A stretch of 64,000 nt of DNA from Enterobacteriaceae bacterium 4M9 (GTDB taxonomy: Bacteria > Pseudomonadota > Gammaproteobacteria > Enterobacterales > Enterobacteriaceae), in NCBI GenBank assembly GCA_010092695.1, contig JAADJJ010000001.1, forward strand, positions 1,054,001 through 1,118,000, written 5' to 3'. A program made the position numbers and the translations under genes. Positions 9,178 through 17,551 of this stretch are shown here, piece by piece; position 1 is the stretch's first letter, and the number at the start of each line of letters is the position of its first letter. The notes under the pieces were generated by a model. The model worked only from the letters and a program-made list of their open reading frames with translations. It did no database searches and was not told the DNA's origin.

Positions 9178-10953
9178 TCAGGCCTGGACCAGCGGTCCGG
9201 GGTTGGCGAGATACTGCGTGCGGATGGCGTGCGCGGCAAACAGCGCCGTGGCGCAGACAATGCCCGTTGGGTTATACGCCAGGTTTTGTGGGAAGCAGCA
9301 GGCGCCGAGCACAAACAGGTTCGGCACATCCCAGCTTTGCAGGTATTTGTTCACCACGCTGGTGGCCGGGTTGTCGCCCATCACCGCGCCACCGGTGGTG
9401 TGCGTACTCTGATAGGGGCGCACATCGTAATGCGCGTCCATGCCTTTAAACTGCATTTCGTAATGGTCCGGCCCGATAAGCCGGGCTATCTCTTCGGCTT
9501 TGGTGCCAATGAAGTTCGTCATTTTTAGCTCGTTGGGTTGCCAGTCGAAGGTCATGCGCAGCAGTGGCTGGCCGTGCAAATCCTTATAGGTAGGGTCAAG
9601 GTCGAGATAGCATTGTTTGTACGGCATGACCGAGCCGGATGAGCCGATGCTCATACTGTGCAGGTAGTTATTTTTAATCGCCTTCTTCCAGCCCGTTCCC
9701 CACTTCGGTGCGCTGGCGGGCAGGGTCATCTGCTGAATAGGCCGCCCGCCGGTGGTGGTGGCAGAAATAGTGGCGCCGCCGATAAAGCCGAGCTGTGAGT
9801 GGTCGAAGTTCTCAGCGTTAAACTCGTCGAGATACATGCCGGTGGTGCCGGTAGCGGCGAACGGGTTGAAATACTTATCGTCTTTGAAAAACAGCGAGAT
9901 GCCGCCGTTCATCTGATAGGCGTAGTTGCGCCCGACCACGCCTTCGCCGGTCGCCGGATTGTACGGTTTGCCGATTTTTGACAGCAGCAGCAGGCGCACG
10001 TTGTGCAGCTGGAAGGCGCTCAGTACCACCAGGCTTGCGGGCTGCTCGACCTCCTGGCCATCGTGGTCAATATAGGTCACGCCGGTTGCCCGCGTGCCGC
10101 TGGCGTCGGTGTTGACGCGCAGCACATGTGCGTGGGTACGCAGTTCAATATTGTTGTAGGCACGCAGGGCAGGCAGCACGCAGCTTTGCGGTGAACCTTT
10201 GGAGTAATTAAAGCAGCCAAAACGCTCGCAGAAGCCGCAGTAGTTACACACCCCCAACTGCACGCCGTACGGGTTGGTCCAGGGTTCGCTACAGTTGGCG
10301 GCAGGCACCGGGAACGGATGGTAGCCCAGTTCCTTTGCCGCTTTGCTAAACAGCATACCGGCGTACTGCTGCTTGAGCGGTTTAGTGGGATAAGGGTTCT
10401 GGCGCGGCGCTTCAAACGGGTTACCGCCGTCGAGCTTTTGCCCCTGCACGTTGCCAGCCTGACCGGCGGCGCCGCAGATTTTTTCAAACTTGTCGAAAAA
10501 CGGCTCCATTTCCTCGTAGGTGAAAGGGTAGTCCTGCACCGTCATATCCGCCGGGATAAAATCCGCGCCGTATTTTTCAATCACGGTGCTGCGCATTTTT
10601 AAATCTGCCTCCAGCGGTCGCCACAGCATGCCGTTCCAGTGCACACCTGCGCCGCCAACGCCGTCGCCGGGCAAAAACGAGCCAAAGCGGCGGTAAGGCA
10701 GCGCCGTGTCAGACTGGGTGTGGCGCACGGTGACGGTTTCTTTTGAGGGGTTCTGGAACAGCTTCAGGCGTATACCGTAAGTCAGCTCATCGGCAATGCG
10801 CGGATACGCAAAGTCGGGCCAGGTGTCACGCGCTTCGCCGCGCTCCAGTGCCACAATATTCAGCCCCGTTTCGGCCAGTTCACGGGCCATTAGCGAGCCG
10901 GTCCAGCCAAAGCCGACAATCACGATATCGACGGCATCCTTTTTAATGCTCAT
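9178..10953 (-). CDS. GMC-family FAD dehydrogenase, large subunit (gluconate 2-dehydrogenase type)
   Basis: A 591-residue glucose-methanol-choline oxidoreductase. The FAD-binding GxGxxG motif is at residues 14-19 (GFGWTG) after a beta strand, a cysteine-rich segment CNYCGFCERFGC lies mid-protein, and the C-terminal GMC region contains HTTGGAVMG and NPTGIVCATALFA. It has no signal peptide of its own; in this family the flavoprotein is exported with the Tat-signal-bearing small subunit encoded just upstream (2-bp gap). With the cytochrome c it would form a three-subunit periplasmic complex feeding electrons from gluconate, 2-ketogluconate or a sugar into the quinone pool. The substrate is inferred only at family level. 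Confidence 0.9.
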   Translation of the reverse strand: MSIKKDAVDIVIVGFGWTGSLMARELAETGLNIVALERGEARDTWPDFAYPRIADELTYGIRLKLFQNPSKETVTVRHTQSDTALPYRRFGSFLPGDGVGGAGVHWNGMLWRPLEADLKMRSTVIEKYGADFIPADMTVQDYPFTYEEMEPFFDKFEKICGAAGQAGNVQGQKLDGGNPFEAPRQNPYPTKPLKQQYAGMLFSKAAKELGYHPFPVPAANCSEPWTNPYGVQLGVCNYCGFCERFGCFNYSKGSPQSCVLPALRAYNNIELRTHAHVLRVNTDASGTRATGVTYIDHDGQEVEQPASLVVLSAFQLHNVRLLLLSKIGKPYNPATGEGVVGRNYAYQMNGGISLFFKDDKYFNPFAATGTTGMYLDEFNAENFDHSQLGFIGGATISATTTGGRPIQQMTLPASAPKWGTGWKKAIKNNYLHSMSIGSSGSVMPYKQCYLDLDPTYKDLHGQPLLRMTFDWQPNELKMTNFIGTKAEEIARLIGPDHYEMQFKGMDAHYDVRPYQSTHTTGGAVMGDNPATSVVNKYLQSWDVPNLFVLGACCFPQNLAYNPTGIVCATALFAAHAIRTQYLANPGPLVQA

Positions 10954-10955
10954 GC

Positions 10956-11681
10956 TTAAACGCTCCTTTTACCGCTGATGCTCACAGGGCCGAGAGGATA
11001 GGGCTGGTTAGGGTGGTCCATGACCTGCGGATAGTCGGCGCGTGCGCCAGGAAAGCCGATGAGCTTCCAGGAGGCCAGCGTCTGGTTACCGCCGTGCAGC
11101 GGGTCGGCCAGGTAGCCTTCTTTGGTGTTTTCCAGCATCTGGGTGAAGAACAGCGCCCCGGATACCTGCGGGAAATCCAGCTTACCTTTCTCTAGCTGGG
11201 TGAGAATCTCCTCTTGCTGGGCATGCGTCAGGTCAGCAAAGACCTTGCCGTGTTTGTCGTTACACCAGGCGTTGGTGGCACTAATGCCGCGTCGCCAGGT
11301 ATCGCGCGGGGCCAGGTTTGACTGGTAGCCCAGTTCCGGCACGGCGCTGGCGAAAGGGCCTTGCATATACCACAGATGACCGTAGCCGTAGGGCAACTCC
11401 ATCTGCTTGTCGATAAAAACCGGCACACCTTCGCTCACGGCACCTGGGCCAAGCTCGTCCTGCGGAATGAGACGGTCCACCGCAGCGAGCACAAAGCGCC
11501 ATTCGTCGTTGTTAAAGAAGGTTGGAACATAGTGCGCCGAGACGCCTTCCGGGGCAGATGTTTGTGCGCCAGCGGCCGCACTCAGCAAACTGCCACCTGC
11601 CGCAACGGCGGGAATTAACGCCAGCGACTGTTGCAGGAAGCGCCGACGTGGCGGGACAACACATGGTTTTTCTTTGCTCAT
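10956..11681 (-). CDS. Gluconate 2-dehydrogenase subunit 3 family protein, Tat-exported
   Basis: A 241-residue small subunit with a twin-arginine signal: PPRRRFLQQSLALIPAVAAG, cleavage probably near AGAQT (about residue 41). The remainder, with FFNNDEWRFVLAAVDRLIPQ and LPYGYGHLWYMQGPF, fits the gluconate 2-dehydrogenase subunit 3 family, needed for export and maturation of the GMC subunit. It is the first gene of the operon. Its Shine-Dalgarno AAGGGAG lies inside a perfect inverted repeat directly upstream of the ATG, see the separate entry. Confidence 0.9.
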   Translation of the reverse strand: MSKEKPCVVPPRRRFLQQSLALIPAVAAGGSLLSAAAGAQTSAPEGVSAHYVPTFFNNDEWRFVLAAVDRLIPQDELGPGAVSEGVPVFIDKQMELPYGYGHLWYMQGPFASAVPELGYQSNLAPRDTWRRGISATNAWCNDKHGKVFADLTHAQQEEILTQLEKGKLDFPQVSGALFFTQMLENTKEGYLADPLHGGNQTLASWKLIGFPGARADYPQVMDHPNQPYPLGPVSISGKRSV

Positions 11682-11686
11682 TGAAA

Positions 11687-11705
11687 ACTCCCTTGTAAAG
11701 GGAGT
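11687..11705 (-). promoter_or_regulatory. Hairpin enclosing the ribosome binding site of the dehydrogenase operon
   Basis: Read on the minus strand, ACTCCCTT-TAC-AAGGGAGT is a perfect 8-bp inverted repeat with a 3-base spacer, and its right arm is the Shine-Dalgarno of the first gene, ending 5 bases before the ATG. In RNA it could mask the ribosome binding site; as DNA it could be an operator. Seen directly; function inferred. Confidence 0.5.
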
Positions 11706-11969
11706 GAAACGTTGATTACTGACATAACGGTTTCCCTGTCATTTTTGTGGATGTCTTTTTTGTTGCTAATTCCACATAAAATATAGGCGTGTTTGTTATG
11801 CGTTTTTTATTAAAACGTGGCGAAAAACGCGCGGGAGAGAAAATTTACCGGGCGCTCTCGCTATGATTAAGGGAAAGGACAGTTGTCTGTTCGGCAGAGA
11901 AGGCAAAGTGGGAGGAGAAAAACGCGCGGCCTGGTGCCTCCCCGCATCAGGAGAGGGCAGTGAAAAGGT

Positions 11970-12629
11970 TCAGGAGCGAGACGCGCGTTTTTTTAAAATG
12001 ACCAGCAGGGCGCCCACCAGGCCCGCAACCAGTAGCACAATCGGCAGCACCATCAAAAATGTCATCACCTGATCTTCGTGGCGTTTCACAAACGGGATCA
12101 TACTCAGCGCGTAGCCGAAGCTGGTCACCACGCCCACCCACAGCAGCCCACTGAGCCAGTTGAAGAACTGGAAGCGGCGGTTAGACAGCCCGGAAATGCC
12201 TGCCATCGTTGGCAGCAGCGTGCGCACAAATGCCAGAAAACGCCCGGCGAGCAGCGCCATCAGACCGTGTTTATCAAACATAAACGCGGCGCGCTGGTGG
12301 TACTGCGTGGGTAACTGCTGTAGCCAGCCTTTCACAATGCGGGTATTACCGAGCCAGCGTCCCTGTAGGTAGCTGAACCAGCAGCCGAGGCTTGCCGCCG
12401 TCGTCAGTAGCAGAATCGTTGGCACAAACTCCATCACGCCGCGGGCAATCAGGGCGCCAGCCAGAATCAGCAGGCTATCGCCGGGTAAAAACGACGCAGG
12501 CAGCAGGCCGTTTTCCAGCAGTAGGGTTAAAAACATGATGGTGTAGACGATGCCAACAACGCGCGGGTCCGCCAGCGCGGCAAAATCGTGTTGCCAGAGC
12601 GCGGTGGCGATGTTCTGTATGACGGCCAT
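11970..12629 (-). CDS. yghB: DedA family inner-membrane protein YghB
   Basis: A 219-residue membrane protein matching E. coli YghB in length. It contains the DedA signature residues in LENGLLPASFLPGDSLL (first re-entrant region) and the conserved GRFLAFVRTLLPTMAG motif with the essential arginines, plus several hydrophobic segments including one near the C-terminus before the basic tail KKRASRS. DedA proteins (YghB/YqjA) are needed for proton-motive-force homeostasis, Tat-dependent cell division functions and lipid flipping. It sits between the GMC dehydrogenase operon and metC on the same strand, as in E. coli next to metC. Confidence 0.95.
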   Translation of the reverse strand: MAVIQNIATALWQHDFAALADPRVVGIVYTIMFLTLLLENGLLPASFLPGDSLLILAGALIARGVMEFVPTILLLTTAASLGCWFSYLQGRWLGNTRIVKGWLQQLPTQYHQRAAFMFDKHGLMALLAGRFLAFVRTLLPTMAGISGLSNRRFQFFNWLSGLLWVGVVTSFGYALSMIPFVKRHEDQVMTFLMVLPIVLLVAGLVGALLVILKKRASRS

Positions 12630-12731
12630 GAATTACCTTGCGAAACGTACAAACTGCGAGTAGTGGGACTATTGTAACCGCAAACGACTCAGATGCCTTG
12701 TTTCCGGGCGTCTCAAAATGTTGGGATTTTG

Positions 12732-12753
12732 CACCCGGGCGTCTTCCCGGGTG
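12732..12753. terminator. Hairpin downstream of metC
   Basis: CACCCGGG and CCCGGGTG form an 8-bp stem with a 6-base loop 17 bp after the metC stop. No clear T run follows on the minus strand, so termination is uncertain. Confidence 0.4.
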
Positions 12754-12769
12754 TCCATGACTGTAAACT

Positions 12770-13957
12770 TTACGCGATACGCGCCAGTCCTGCGGCTAAA
12801 TCTGTGAGTAAATCATCAACATTTTCTAAACCAACGTGCAGTCTGACCAGCGTGCCGCTGAAGTTAAGCTGGCCCTGCGGGCGAATAGCCGCCAGTTCTT
12901 CAGGTTGATTGGCCAGAATCAGTGATTCAAAACCGCCCCAGGAATACGCCATGGTAAACAGCGTGAAGTTATCGAGAAAGCGCGCCAGTTCGTCATCGTT
13001 AAGGCGTTTTTTCAGCACAAAGGAGAACAGGCCGCTGCTGCCGGTAAAGTCACGCTTCCAGAATGCGTGGCCGGGGTTTTGCGCCAGTGCCGGGTGATTA
13101 ACACGCTCCACCTGCGGCTGCTGTGCAAGCCACTGCGCAATAGCGATGCCGCTTTCTTCATGCTGGCGCAGGCGCACTGCCAGCGTGCGCAACCCGCGGC
13201 TGGTGACATAGGCCGTATCGGCATCCACCATTTGGCCCATCAGATAGGCATTTTCCCGTAGCTGATCCCAGCAGCGCGCATTGGCCACTGCGGTGCCGAT
13301 CATGGCATCGGAATGTCCCACCAGATATTTCGTCCCGGCCTGGATGGAGATATCCACGCCGTGATCCAGCGCCTTAAACAGCACGCCCGCCGACCAGGTG
13401 TTGTCGATAATGATGATGGCCTTCGGCGCTTTGCTGCGCACGGCGCGCACAATGGCGGGTATGTCGTGTATTTCCATGGTGATGGAGCCAGGAGATTCCA
13501 GAAACACCACGCGGGTATCGGGGGTAACGAGTGCGGCAATCTCTTCACCCACCAGCGGATCGAACCAGTCGGTGCGCACACCCATCTTCGCTAATATTTT
13601 GGTGCAGAAATCCTGACTGGGTTCGTAGGCGGTGTTGGTCATCAGCACCCGGTCGCCCTGCTGTACAAAGGCGAGAATGGTATTCGCCACGGCTGCGGCG
13701 CCGCAGGGGAACAGTGCGCAGCCCGCGCCGCCTTCCAGCTCGCACATCGCTTCCTGGAGCGAAAAATGGGTCAGCGTACCGCGCCGCCCGTAGAACAGTT
13801 CGCCGTTGGCGCGGTTGGCGGTGGCGTGTTTTTTGGCCGCCACGCTCTCGAACACCAGTGAGGAGGCGCGCTGAATCACGCTGTTTACCGACCCTTGTGT
13901 ATAGCGCGTATCACGCCCGGCATTCACCAGCGTGGTCTCGATATGTTTTTTCGTCAT
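12770..13957 (-). CDS. metC: Cystathionine beta-lyase
   Basis: A 395-residue PLP enzyme, the exact length of E. coli MetC. The PLP lysine is Lys210 in QAGTKYLVGHSD, with the conserved YGRRG and IDNTWSAG segments that bind cofactor and define the Cys/Met metabolism family. It cleaves cystathionine to homocysteine, pyruvate and ammonia in methionine synthesis. The frame is open for another 45 codons upstream, but the ATG at 13957 gives the conserved MTKKHIETTLVNAG start and has GGGAAAAG upstream. The gene diverges from exbBD as in E. coli, and a possible MetJ operator overlaps the leader. Confidence 0.97.
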   Translation of the reverse strand: MTKKHIETTLVNAGRDTRYTQGSVNSVIQRASSLVFESVAAKKHATANRANGELFYGRRGTLTHFSLQEAMCELEGGAGCALFPCGAAAVANTILAFVQQGDRVLMTNTAYEPSQDFCTKILAKMGVRTDWFDPLVGEEIAALVTPDTRVVFLESPGSITMEIHDIPAIVRAVRSKAPKAIIIIDNTWSAGVLFKALDHGVDISIQAGTKYLVGHSDAMIGTAVANARCWDQLRENAYLMGQMVDADTAYVTSRGLRTLAVRLRQHEESGIAIAQWLAQQPQVERVNHPALAQNPGHAFWKRDFTGSSGLFSFVLKKRLNDDELARFLDNFTLFTMAYSWGGFESLILANQPEELAAIRPQGQLNFSGTLVRLHVGLENVDDLLTDLAAGLARIA

Positions 13958-13963
13958 GACTTT

Positions 13964-13987
13964 TCCCGTCTGTACGGCTGGATGTCC
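13964..13987 (-). promoter_or_regulatory. Possible MetJ operator (met boxes) upstream of metC
   Basis: On the minus strand three consecutive octamers GGACATCC, AGCCGTAC and AGACGGGA each match 5 of 8 positions of the AGACGTCT met box, immediately upstream of the metC start. MetJ repression of metC is known in E. coli; the match here is moderate. Confidence 0.4.
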
Positions 13988-14111
13988 AAAATAGGACGCC
14001 AGACGCCTGCGCGCAATACCTGAAGAGGCTTTATCACGGACCCAGGCGAGAATGAGATTTTTGCGCTGTAAATGTAAGGAAAGTGAGGACAAAATCAGGT
14101 GGTCTGTAAAT

Positions 14112-14130
14112 ACTAATGAGAACCACTATC
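14112..14130. promoter_or_regulatory. Fur box in front of exbB
   Basis: ACTAATGAGAACCACTATC matches the 19-bp Fur consensus GATAATGATAATCATTATC at 14 positions by eye. It lies 64 bp before exbB, where iron-dependent Fur repression of exbBD is known in E. coli. Confidence 0.75.
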
Positions 14131-14194
14131 AATTCGACGTTGTTTTGGTATCATTACGGACAGTTTTCTCTAAATTTCGTCCTGGAGAGTGAGT

Positions 14195-14932
14195 GTGACC
14201 GAGAATTTGATGATGCCGACGGACCTGTCCGTCTGGGGCATGTACAACCATGCCGACATCGTGGTGAAAGCGGTAATGATTGGCCTGATTCTGGCCTCCA
14301 TCGTTACCTGGGCGATTTTCTTTAGCAAAGGTGCCAGCCTGCTGGGCCGCCAGCGCAGCCTTAAGCGCGAGCAGGAAATGTTAGCAGGCGTTCGCTCCCT
14401 GGACGAAGCGAGCGAAAAGGCGCAGGCCTTTGGCAATAACAGCCTGTCTCTGATGCTGATTAAAGAAGCGCAAAACGAACTTGAACTCTCCGCAGGCAGT
14501 GAAGACAACGAAGGTATTAAAGACCGCACCAGCTTTCGCCTTGAGCGCCGCGTTGCGGCGGTAGGCCGCCAGCTTGGCCGCGGCAACGGCTACCTTGCCA
14601 CCATCGGCGCTATCTCGCCGTTTGTGGGGCTGTTTGGCACCGTCTGGGGCATCATGAACAGCTTCATCGGTATTGCCCAGACCCAGACCACCAACCTTGC
14701 TGTTGTGGCACCCGGCATTGCCGAAGCGCTGCTGGCAACGGCCATCGGCCTCGTTGCGGCGATTCCGGCGGTGGTGATTTACAACATTTTCGCGCGCACC
14801 ATTGGTGGTTTTAAGGCCTCGCTTAGCGACTCTGCCGCCCAGGTGCTGCTGCTGCAAAGCCGCGACCTCGATCTGGAGGCCAGCGCGCCGTCTCATCCGG
14901 TTCCCTCCGCTCAAAAACTGCGTTTAGGTTAA
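14195..14932 (+). CDS. exbB: TonB-system energising protein ExbB
   Basis: A 245-residue inner-membrane proton-channel subunit (E. coli ExbB is 244). Transmembrane segments are visible at about residues 18-38 (VVKAVMIGLILASIVTWAIF) and in the C-terminal half around TIGAISPFVGLFGTVWGIMN and ALLATAIGLVAAIPAVVIYN, the last two lining the channel. With ExbD it harnesses the proton motive force to drive TonB-dependent uptake. I use the GTG at 14195, 7 bases after GGAG; a GTG two codons earlier would be only 1 base from the same site. exbD follows after 6 bp. Confidence 0.96.
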   Translation: MTENLMMPTDLSVWGMYNHADIVVKAVMIGLILASIVTWAIFFSKGASLLGRQRSLKREQEMLAGVRSLDEASEKAQAFGNNSLSLMLIKEAQNELELSAGSEDNEGIKDRTSFRLERRVAAVGRQLGRGNGYLATIGAISPFVGLFGTVWGIMNSFIGIAQTQTTNLAVVAPGIAEALLATAIGLVAAIPAVVIYNIFARTIGGFKASLSDSAAQVLLLQSRDLDLEASAPSHPVPSAQKLRLG

Positions 14933-14938
14933 TTATTC

Positions 14939-15364
14939 ATGGCGATGCATCTCAACGAAAATCGCGACGACGATGGCGAAATGCACGACATCAACGTCAC
15001 GCCGTTTATCGACGTGATGCTGGTGCTGCTGATTATCTTCATGGTTGCCGCGCCGCTTGCGACCGTGGACGTGAAGGTTAACCTGCCCGCCACCAGCAGC
15101 CAGCCGGAGCCGCGCCCGGAAAAACCGGTTTATCTGTCGGTGAAGGCTGATAAAACCATGTTTATCGGTAATGAACCGGTGACGGCTGAGACCCTGGTCA
15201 ATACGCTGGCAACCGTCACAGAAGGTAAAAAGGACACCACCGTTTTCTTTCGCGCGGATAAGAGCGTGGATTACGAAACGATGATGAACGTGATGGACCA
15301 GCTGCGCCAGGCCGGTTATCTCAAGATTGGCCTGGTGGGCCAGGAAGTGAATAAACCGAAGTAG
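14939..15364 (+). CDS. exbD: TonB-system energising protein ExbD
   Basis: A 141-residue protein, identical in length to E. coli ExbD. A short cytoplasmic N-terminus is followed by one transmembrane helix (residues ~22-43) carrying the essential proton-relay Asp25 in TPFIDVML, then a periplasmic domain ending in a TonB/peptidoglycan-interacting fold. Two ExbD copies sit inside the ExbB pentamer. It is cotranscribed with exbB under the Fur box and ends at a hairpin terminator. Confidence 0.97.
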   Translation: MAMHLNENRDDDGEMHDINVTPFIDVMLVLLIIFMVAAPLATVDVKVNLPATSSQPEPRPEKPVYLSVKADKTMFIGNEPVTAETLVNTLATVTEGKKDTTVFFRADKSVDYETMMNVMDQLRQAGYLKIGLVGQEVNKPK

Positions 15365-15389
15365 CTTTCATGCTCAACATTTGTGTATC

Positions 15390-15414
15390 AAAGGGGCCAG
15401 CAGGCCCCTTTGTT
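15390..15414 (+). terminator. Terminator after exbD
   Basis: AAAGGGGCC-AGCA-GGCCCCTTT, a 9-bp stem followed by TGTTGTGT, 25 bp after the exbD stop. Confidence 0.7.
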
Positions 15415-15646
15415 GTGTCTGCAATGCGGTGTGCTGCGCTGCTGATTTGCCAGCAGTGCAGCGGCGGGCCGCGTCATGATGCAAAATCGCCGTAAAACAA
15501 ACAGGGCCAGACTGGCGGGCGAGAACGGGCAGGTGTGAGCAAGTAACGATGTGCATCAGCCAGGCGCCGTTAAGGGCAAATGCCTGTAATCACGCTGCTT
15601 TCTTGCGCTATAATTATCACTCTTATTGCACGTCATCAGGATATTC

Positions 15647-16141
15647 ATGGAACGTTTTTTTGAGAATGCAATGTATGCCACGCGCTGGCTGCTGGCACCC
15701 GTCTACTTTGGCCTGTCGCTGGCGCTGTTTGCGCTGACGGTGAAATTCTTTCAGGAGATTTTTCACATCCTGCCCAACATCCTCAGCACCGCCGAAGCCG
15801 ACCTGATTCTGGTGCTGTTATCGCTGGTGGATATGACGCTGGTCGGCGGCCTGCTGGTGATGGTGATGTTTTCAGGCTACGAGAACTTTGTCTCGCGCCT
15901 GGACATTAATGCCGATAAAGAAAAGCTGAGTTGGCTGGGGAAAATGGACGCCACCTCGCTAAAAAACAAAGTGGCGGCCTCGATTGTGGCTATCTCGTCT
16001 ATCCACCTGCTGCGCGTATTTATGGACGCCCGTAACGTGCCGGACAATAAGCTGATGTGGTATGTCATTATCCACCTCACTTTTGTCCTGTCGGCGTTTG
16101 CCATGGGCTACCTGGACAAAATTTCGCGCGATAAGCACTAA
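15647..16141 (+). CDS. yqhA: YqhA family inner-membrane protein (UPF0114)
   Basis: A 164-residue membrane protein matching E. coli YqhA in length, with the conserved start MERFFENAMYATRWLLAPVY and the highly conserved block MVMFSGYENFVS. Hydrophobic segments lie near residues 13-35, 55-77, 108-125 and 133-150. The biochemical function is unknown. The start at 15647 (seven codons into the open frame) matches the E. coli N-terminus. No ribosome binding site stands out beyond CAGGATATTC. It ends in a strong hairpin shared with the converging gpr. Confidence 0.93.
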   Translation: MERFFENAMYATRWLLAPVYFGLSLALFALTVKFFQEIFHILPNILSTAEADLILVLLSLVDMTLVGGLLVMVMFSGYENFVSRLDINADKEKLSWLGKMDATSLKNKVAASIVAISSIHLLRVFMDARNVPDNKLMWYVIIHLTFVLSAFAMGYLDKISRDKH

Positions 16142-16149
16142 TATCGCCT

Positions 16150-16184
16150 GCGGCCCGGCTTAGCCGGGCCGCGCTGTATTATTT
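16150..16184. terminator. Terminator between yqhA and gpr
   Basis: GCGGCCCGGC-TTA-GCCGGGCCGC is a perfect 10-bp stem followed by a T-rich tract (GCTGTATTATTT). Confidence 0.8.
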
Positions 16185-17219
16185 GTCTGATGAGGCCCGC
16201 CACAGGTTAATCTGCCCGTCCTCAACGTGCCTGTCGATTTCCTCAAGCTCGCTGGTGCTAAAACTCAGGTTTGCCAGCGCCTGCACGTTCTCTTCAAGCT
16301 GCTCAGGGCGGCTTGCCCCAATCAGCACTGACGTTACGCGCTCATCTTTCAACAGCCAGCTCAGCGCCATTTGCGCCATGCTCTGGCCGCGACGCTGCGC
16401 CATCTCGTTGAGTAGCCTCAGGCTTTGCAGGTTTGCGGGCGTCAGCATGTTCTCGTTCAGGCCGCGTACCTTGTTGCCTTCGCGCGCCATGCGTGAACCC
16501 TGTGGAATGCCCTGCAAATATTTGCCGGTCAGCAGCCCCTGCGCCAGCGGGGTAAAGGCAATGCAGCCAGCGCCGTGCTCTTCGAGCGTATCGAGCAGGC
16601 CGCTGGTATCAACCCAGCGGTTAATCAGGTTGTACGACGGTTGGTGAATTAACAGCGGCACGCCCTGTGCTTTGAGCAACGCCGCCATGTCGCGGGTGCG
16701 CGCCGGGGAGTAAGATGAAATCCCAACGTACAGCGCTTTGCCGCTGTGCACCGCATGGGCCAGCGCCCCGGCGGTTTCTTCCATTGGCGTGTCTTCATCC
16801 ACGCGGTGCGAGTAGAAGATATCCACGTAGTCCAGCCCCAGGCGTTGCAGGCTCTGGTCAAGGCTTGCCAGCAGGTATTTACGCGAGCCGCCGCTGCCGT
16901 AAGGACCGGGCCACATGTCGTAGCCTGCTTTGGTGGAGATAATCAGCTCGTCACGATAAGCGGCAAAGTCCTCGCGCAGCAGGCGACCAAAGTTCGTCTC
17001 CGCGCTGCCCGGCGGCGGGCCATAGTTGTTGGCTAAATCGAAGTGGGTAATACCGAGGTCGAAGGCTTTGTGCAGCAGCGAACGCTGAGAATCCAGCGTG
17101 CTGCCGTGACCAAAATTGTGCCACAGCCCGAGCGACAACGCGGGCAGGCGCAGGCCGCTGCGCCCGCAGCGGCGATAGAGCATCGTTTCGTAGCGGTGTG
17201 GACTGGCAACGTAAGGCAT
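16179..17219 (-). CDS. gpr: L-glyceraldehyde 3-phosphate reductase (aldo-keto reductase)
   Basis: A 346-residue AKR14-type aldo-keto reductase, the same length as E. coli YghZ/Gpr. Catalytic residues are in ITHFDLANNYG (Asp and Tyr), IISTKAGY (Lys) and DIFYSHRVDE (His). It reduces L-glyceraldehyde 3-phosphate and methylglyoxal with NADPH. I start at 17219 because AAAGGGA is 7 bases upstream of this ATG, whereas it touches the ATG at 17225; this also restores the E. coli length. It ends only ~20 bp from the yqhA terminator. Confidence 0.95.
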   Translation of the reverse strand: MPYVASPHRYETMLYRRCGRSGLRLPALSLGLWHNFGHGSTLDSQRSLLHKAFDLGITHFDLANNYGPPPGSAETNFGRLLREDFAAYRDELIISTKAGYDMWPGPYGSGGSRKYLLASLDQSLQRLGLDYVDIFYSHRVDEDTPMEETAGALAHAVHSGKALYVGISSYSPARTRDMAALLKAQGVPLLIHQPSYNLINRWVDTSGLLDTLEEHGAGCIAFTPLAQGLLTGKYLQGIPQGSRMAREGNKVRGLNENMLTPANLQSLRLLNEMAQRRGQSMAQMALSWLLKDERVTSVLIGASRPEQLEENVQALANLSFSTSELEEIDRHVEDGQINLWRASSDK

Positions 17220-17551
17220 AGTCATTCCCTTTGCAGGATTATTGTCATGCGGTTTCCCATCATAGGGCGTATTTCACGCGCCTGCCAGCCAGCAATCTTC
17301 TCGTCAAAATAAGAACTTACGGAAACTACGTGGCTTTATAAGCATTATTTATATTAACGTTACCTACATTAAATTTTAAAATTTAATAAAAAATTTTAAC
17401 AATCACAAAAAAGTGATATGTTGATCACGCTTTGACGCGTCTCCACGGCGCCTCTCCCGCGCCGCTCATCGCCAGTCAGAGAACCACTTTCTGAATTTCG
17501 GGTTTTAGTTGTACACCTGCGCCCGAAGCATAAAAAATAAGAGGCAGAGAG
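17220..17551. other. gpr-mqo divergent intergenic region
   Basis: About 330 bp without a gene, containing the promoters of gpr (left) and mqo (right). It is AT-rich around 17340-17410. A dyad, GTGAT-N6-ATCAC at 17413-17428, resembles a regulator half-site pair but its spacing does not fit the CRP (TGTGA-N6-TCACA) or FNR (TTGAT-N4-ATCAA) consensus. No small gene or RNA is recognisable. Confidence 0.5.

Noticed and set aside
17413..17428. CRP or FNR site upstream of mqo
   Set aside because: GTGAT-N6-ATCAC is symmetric but has the wrong spacing for both consensus sites.
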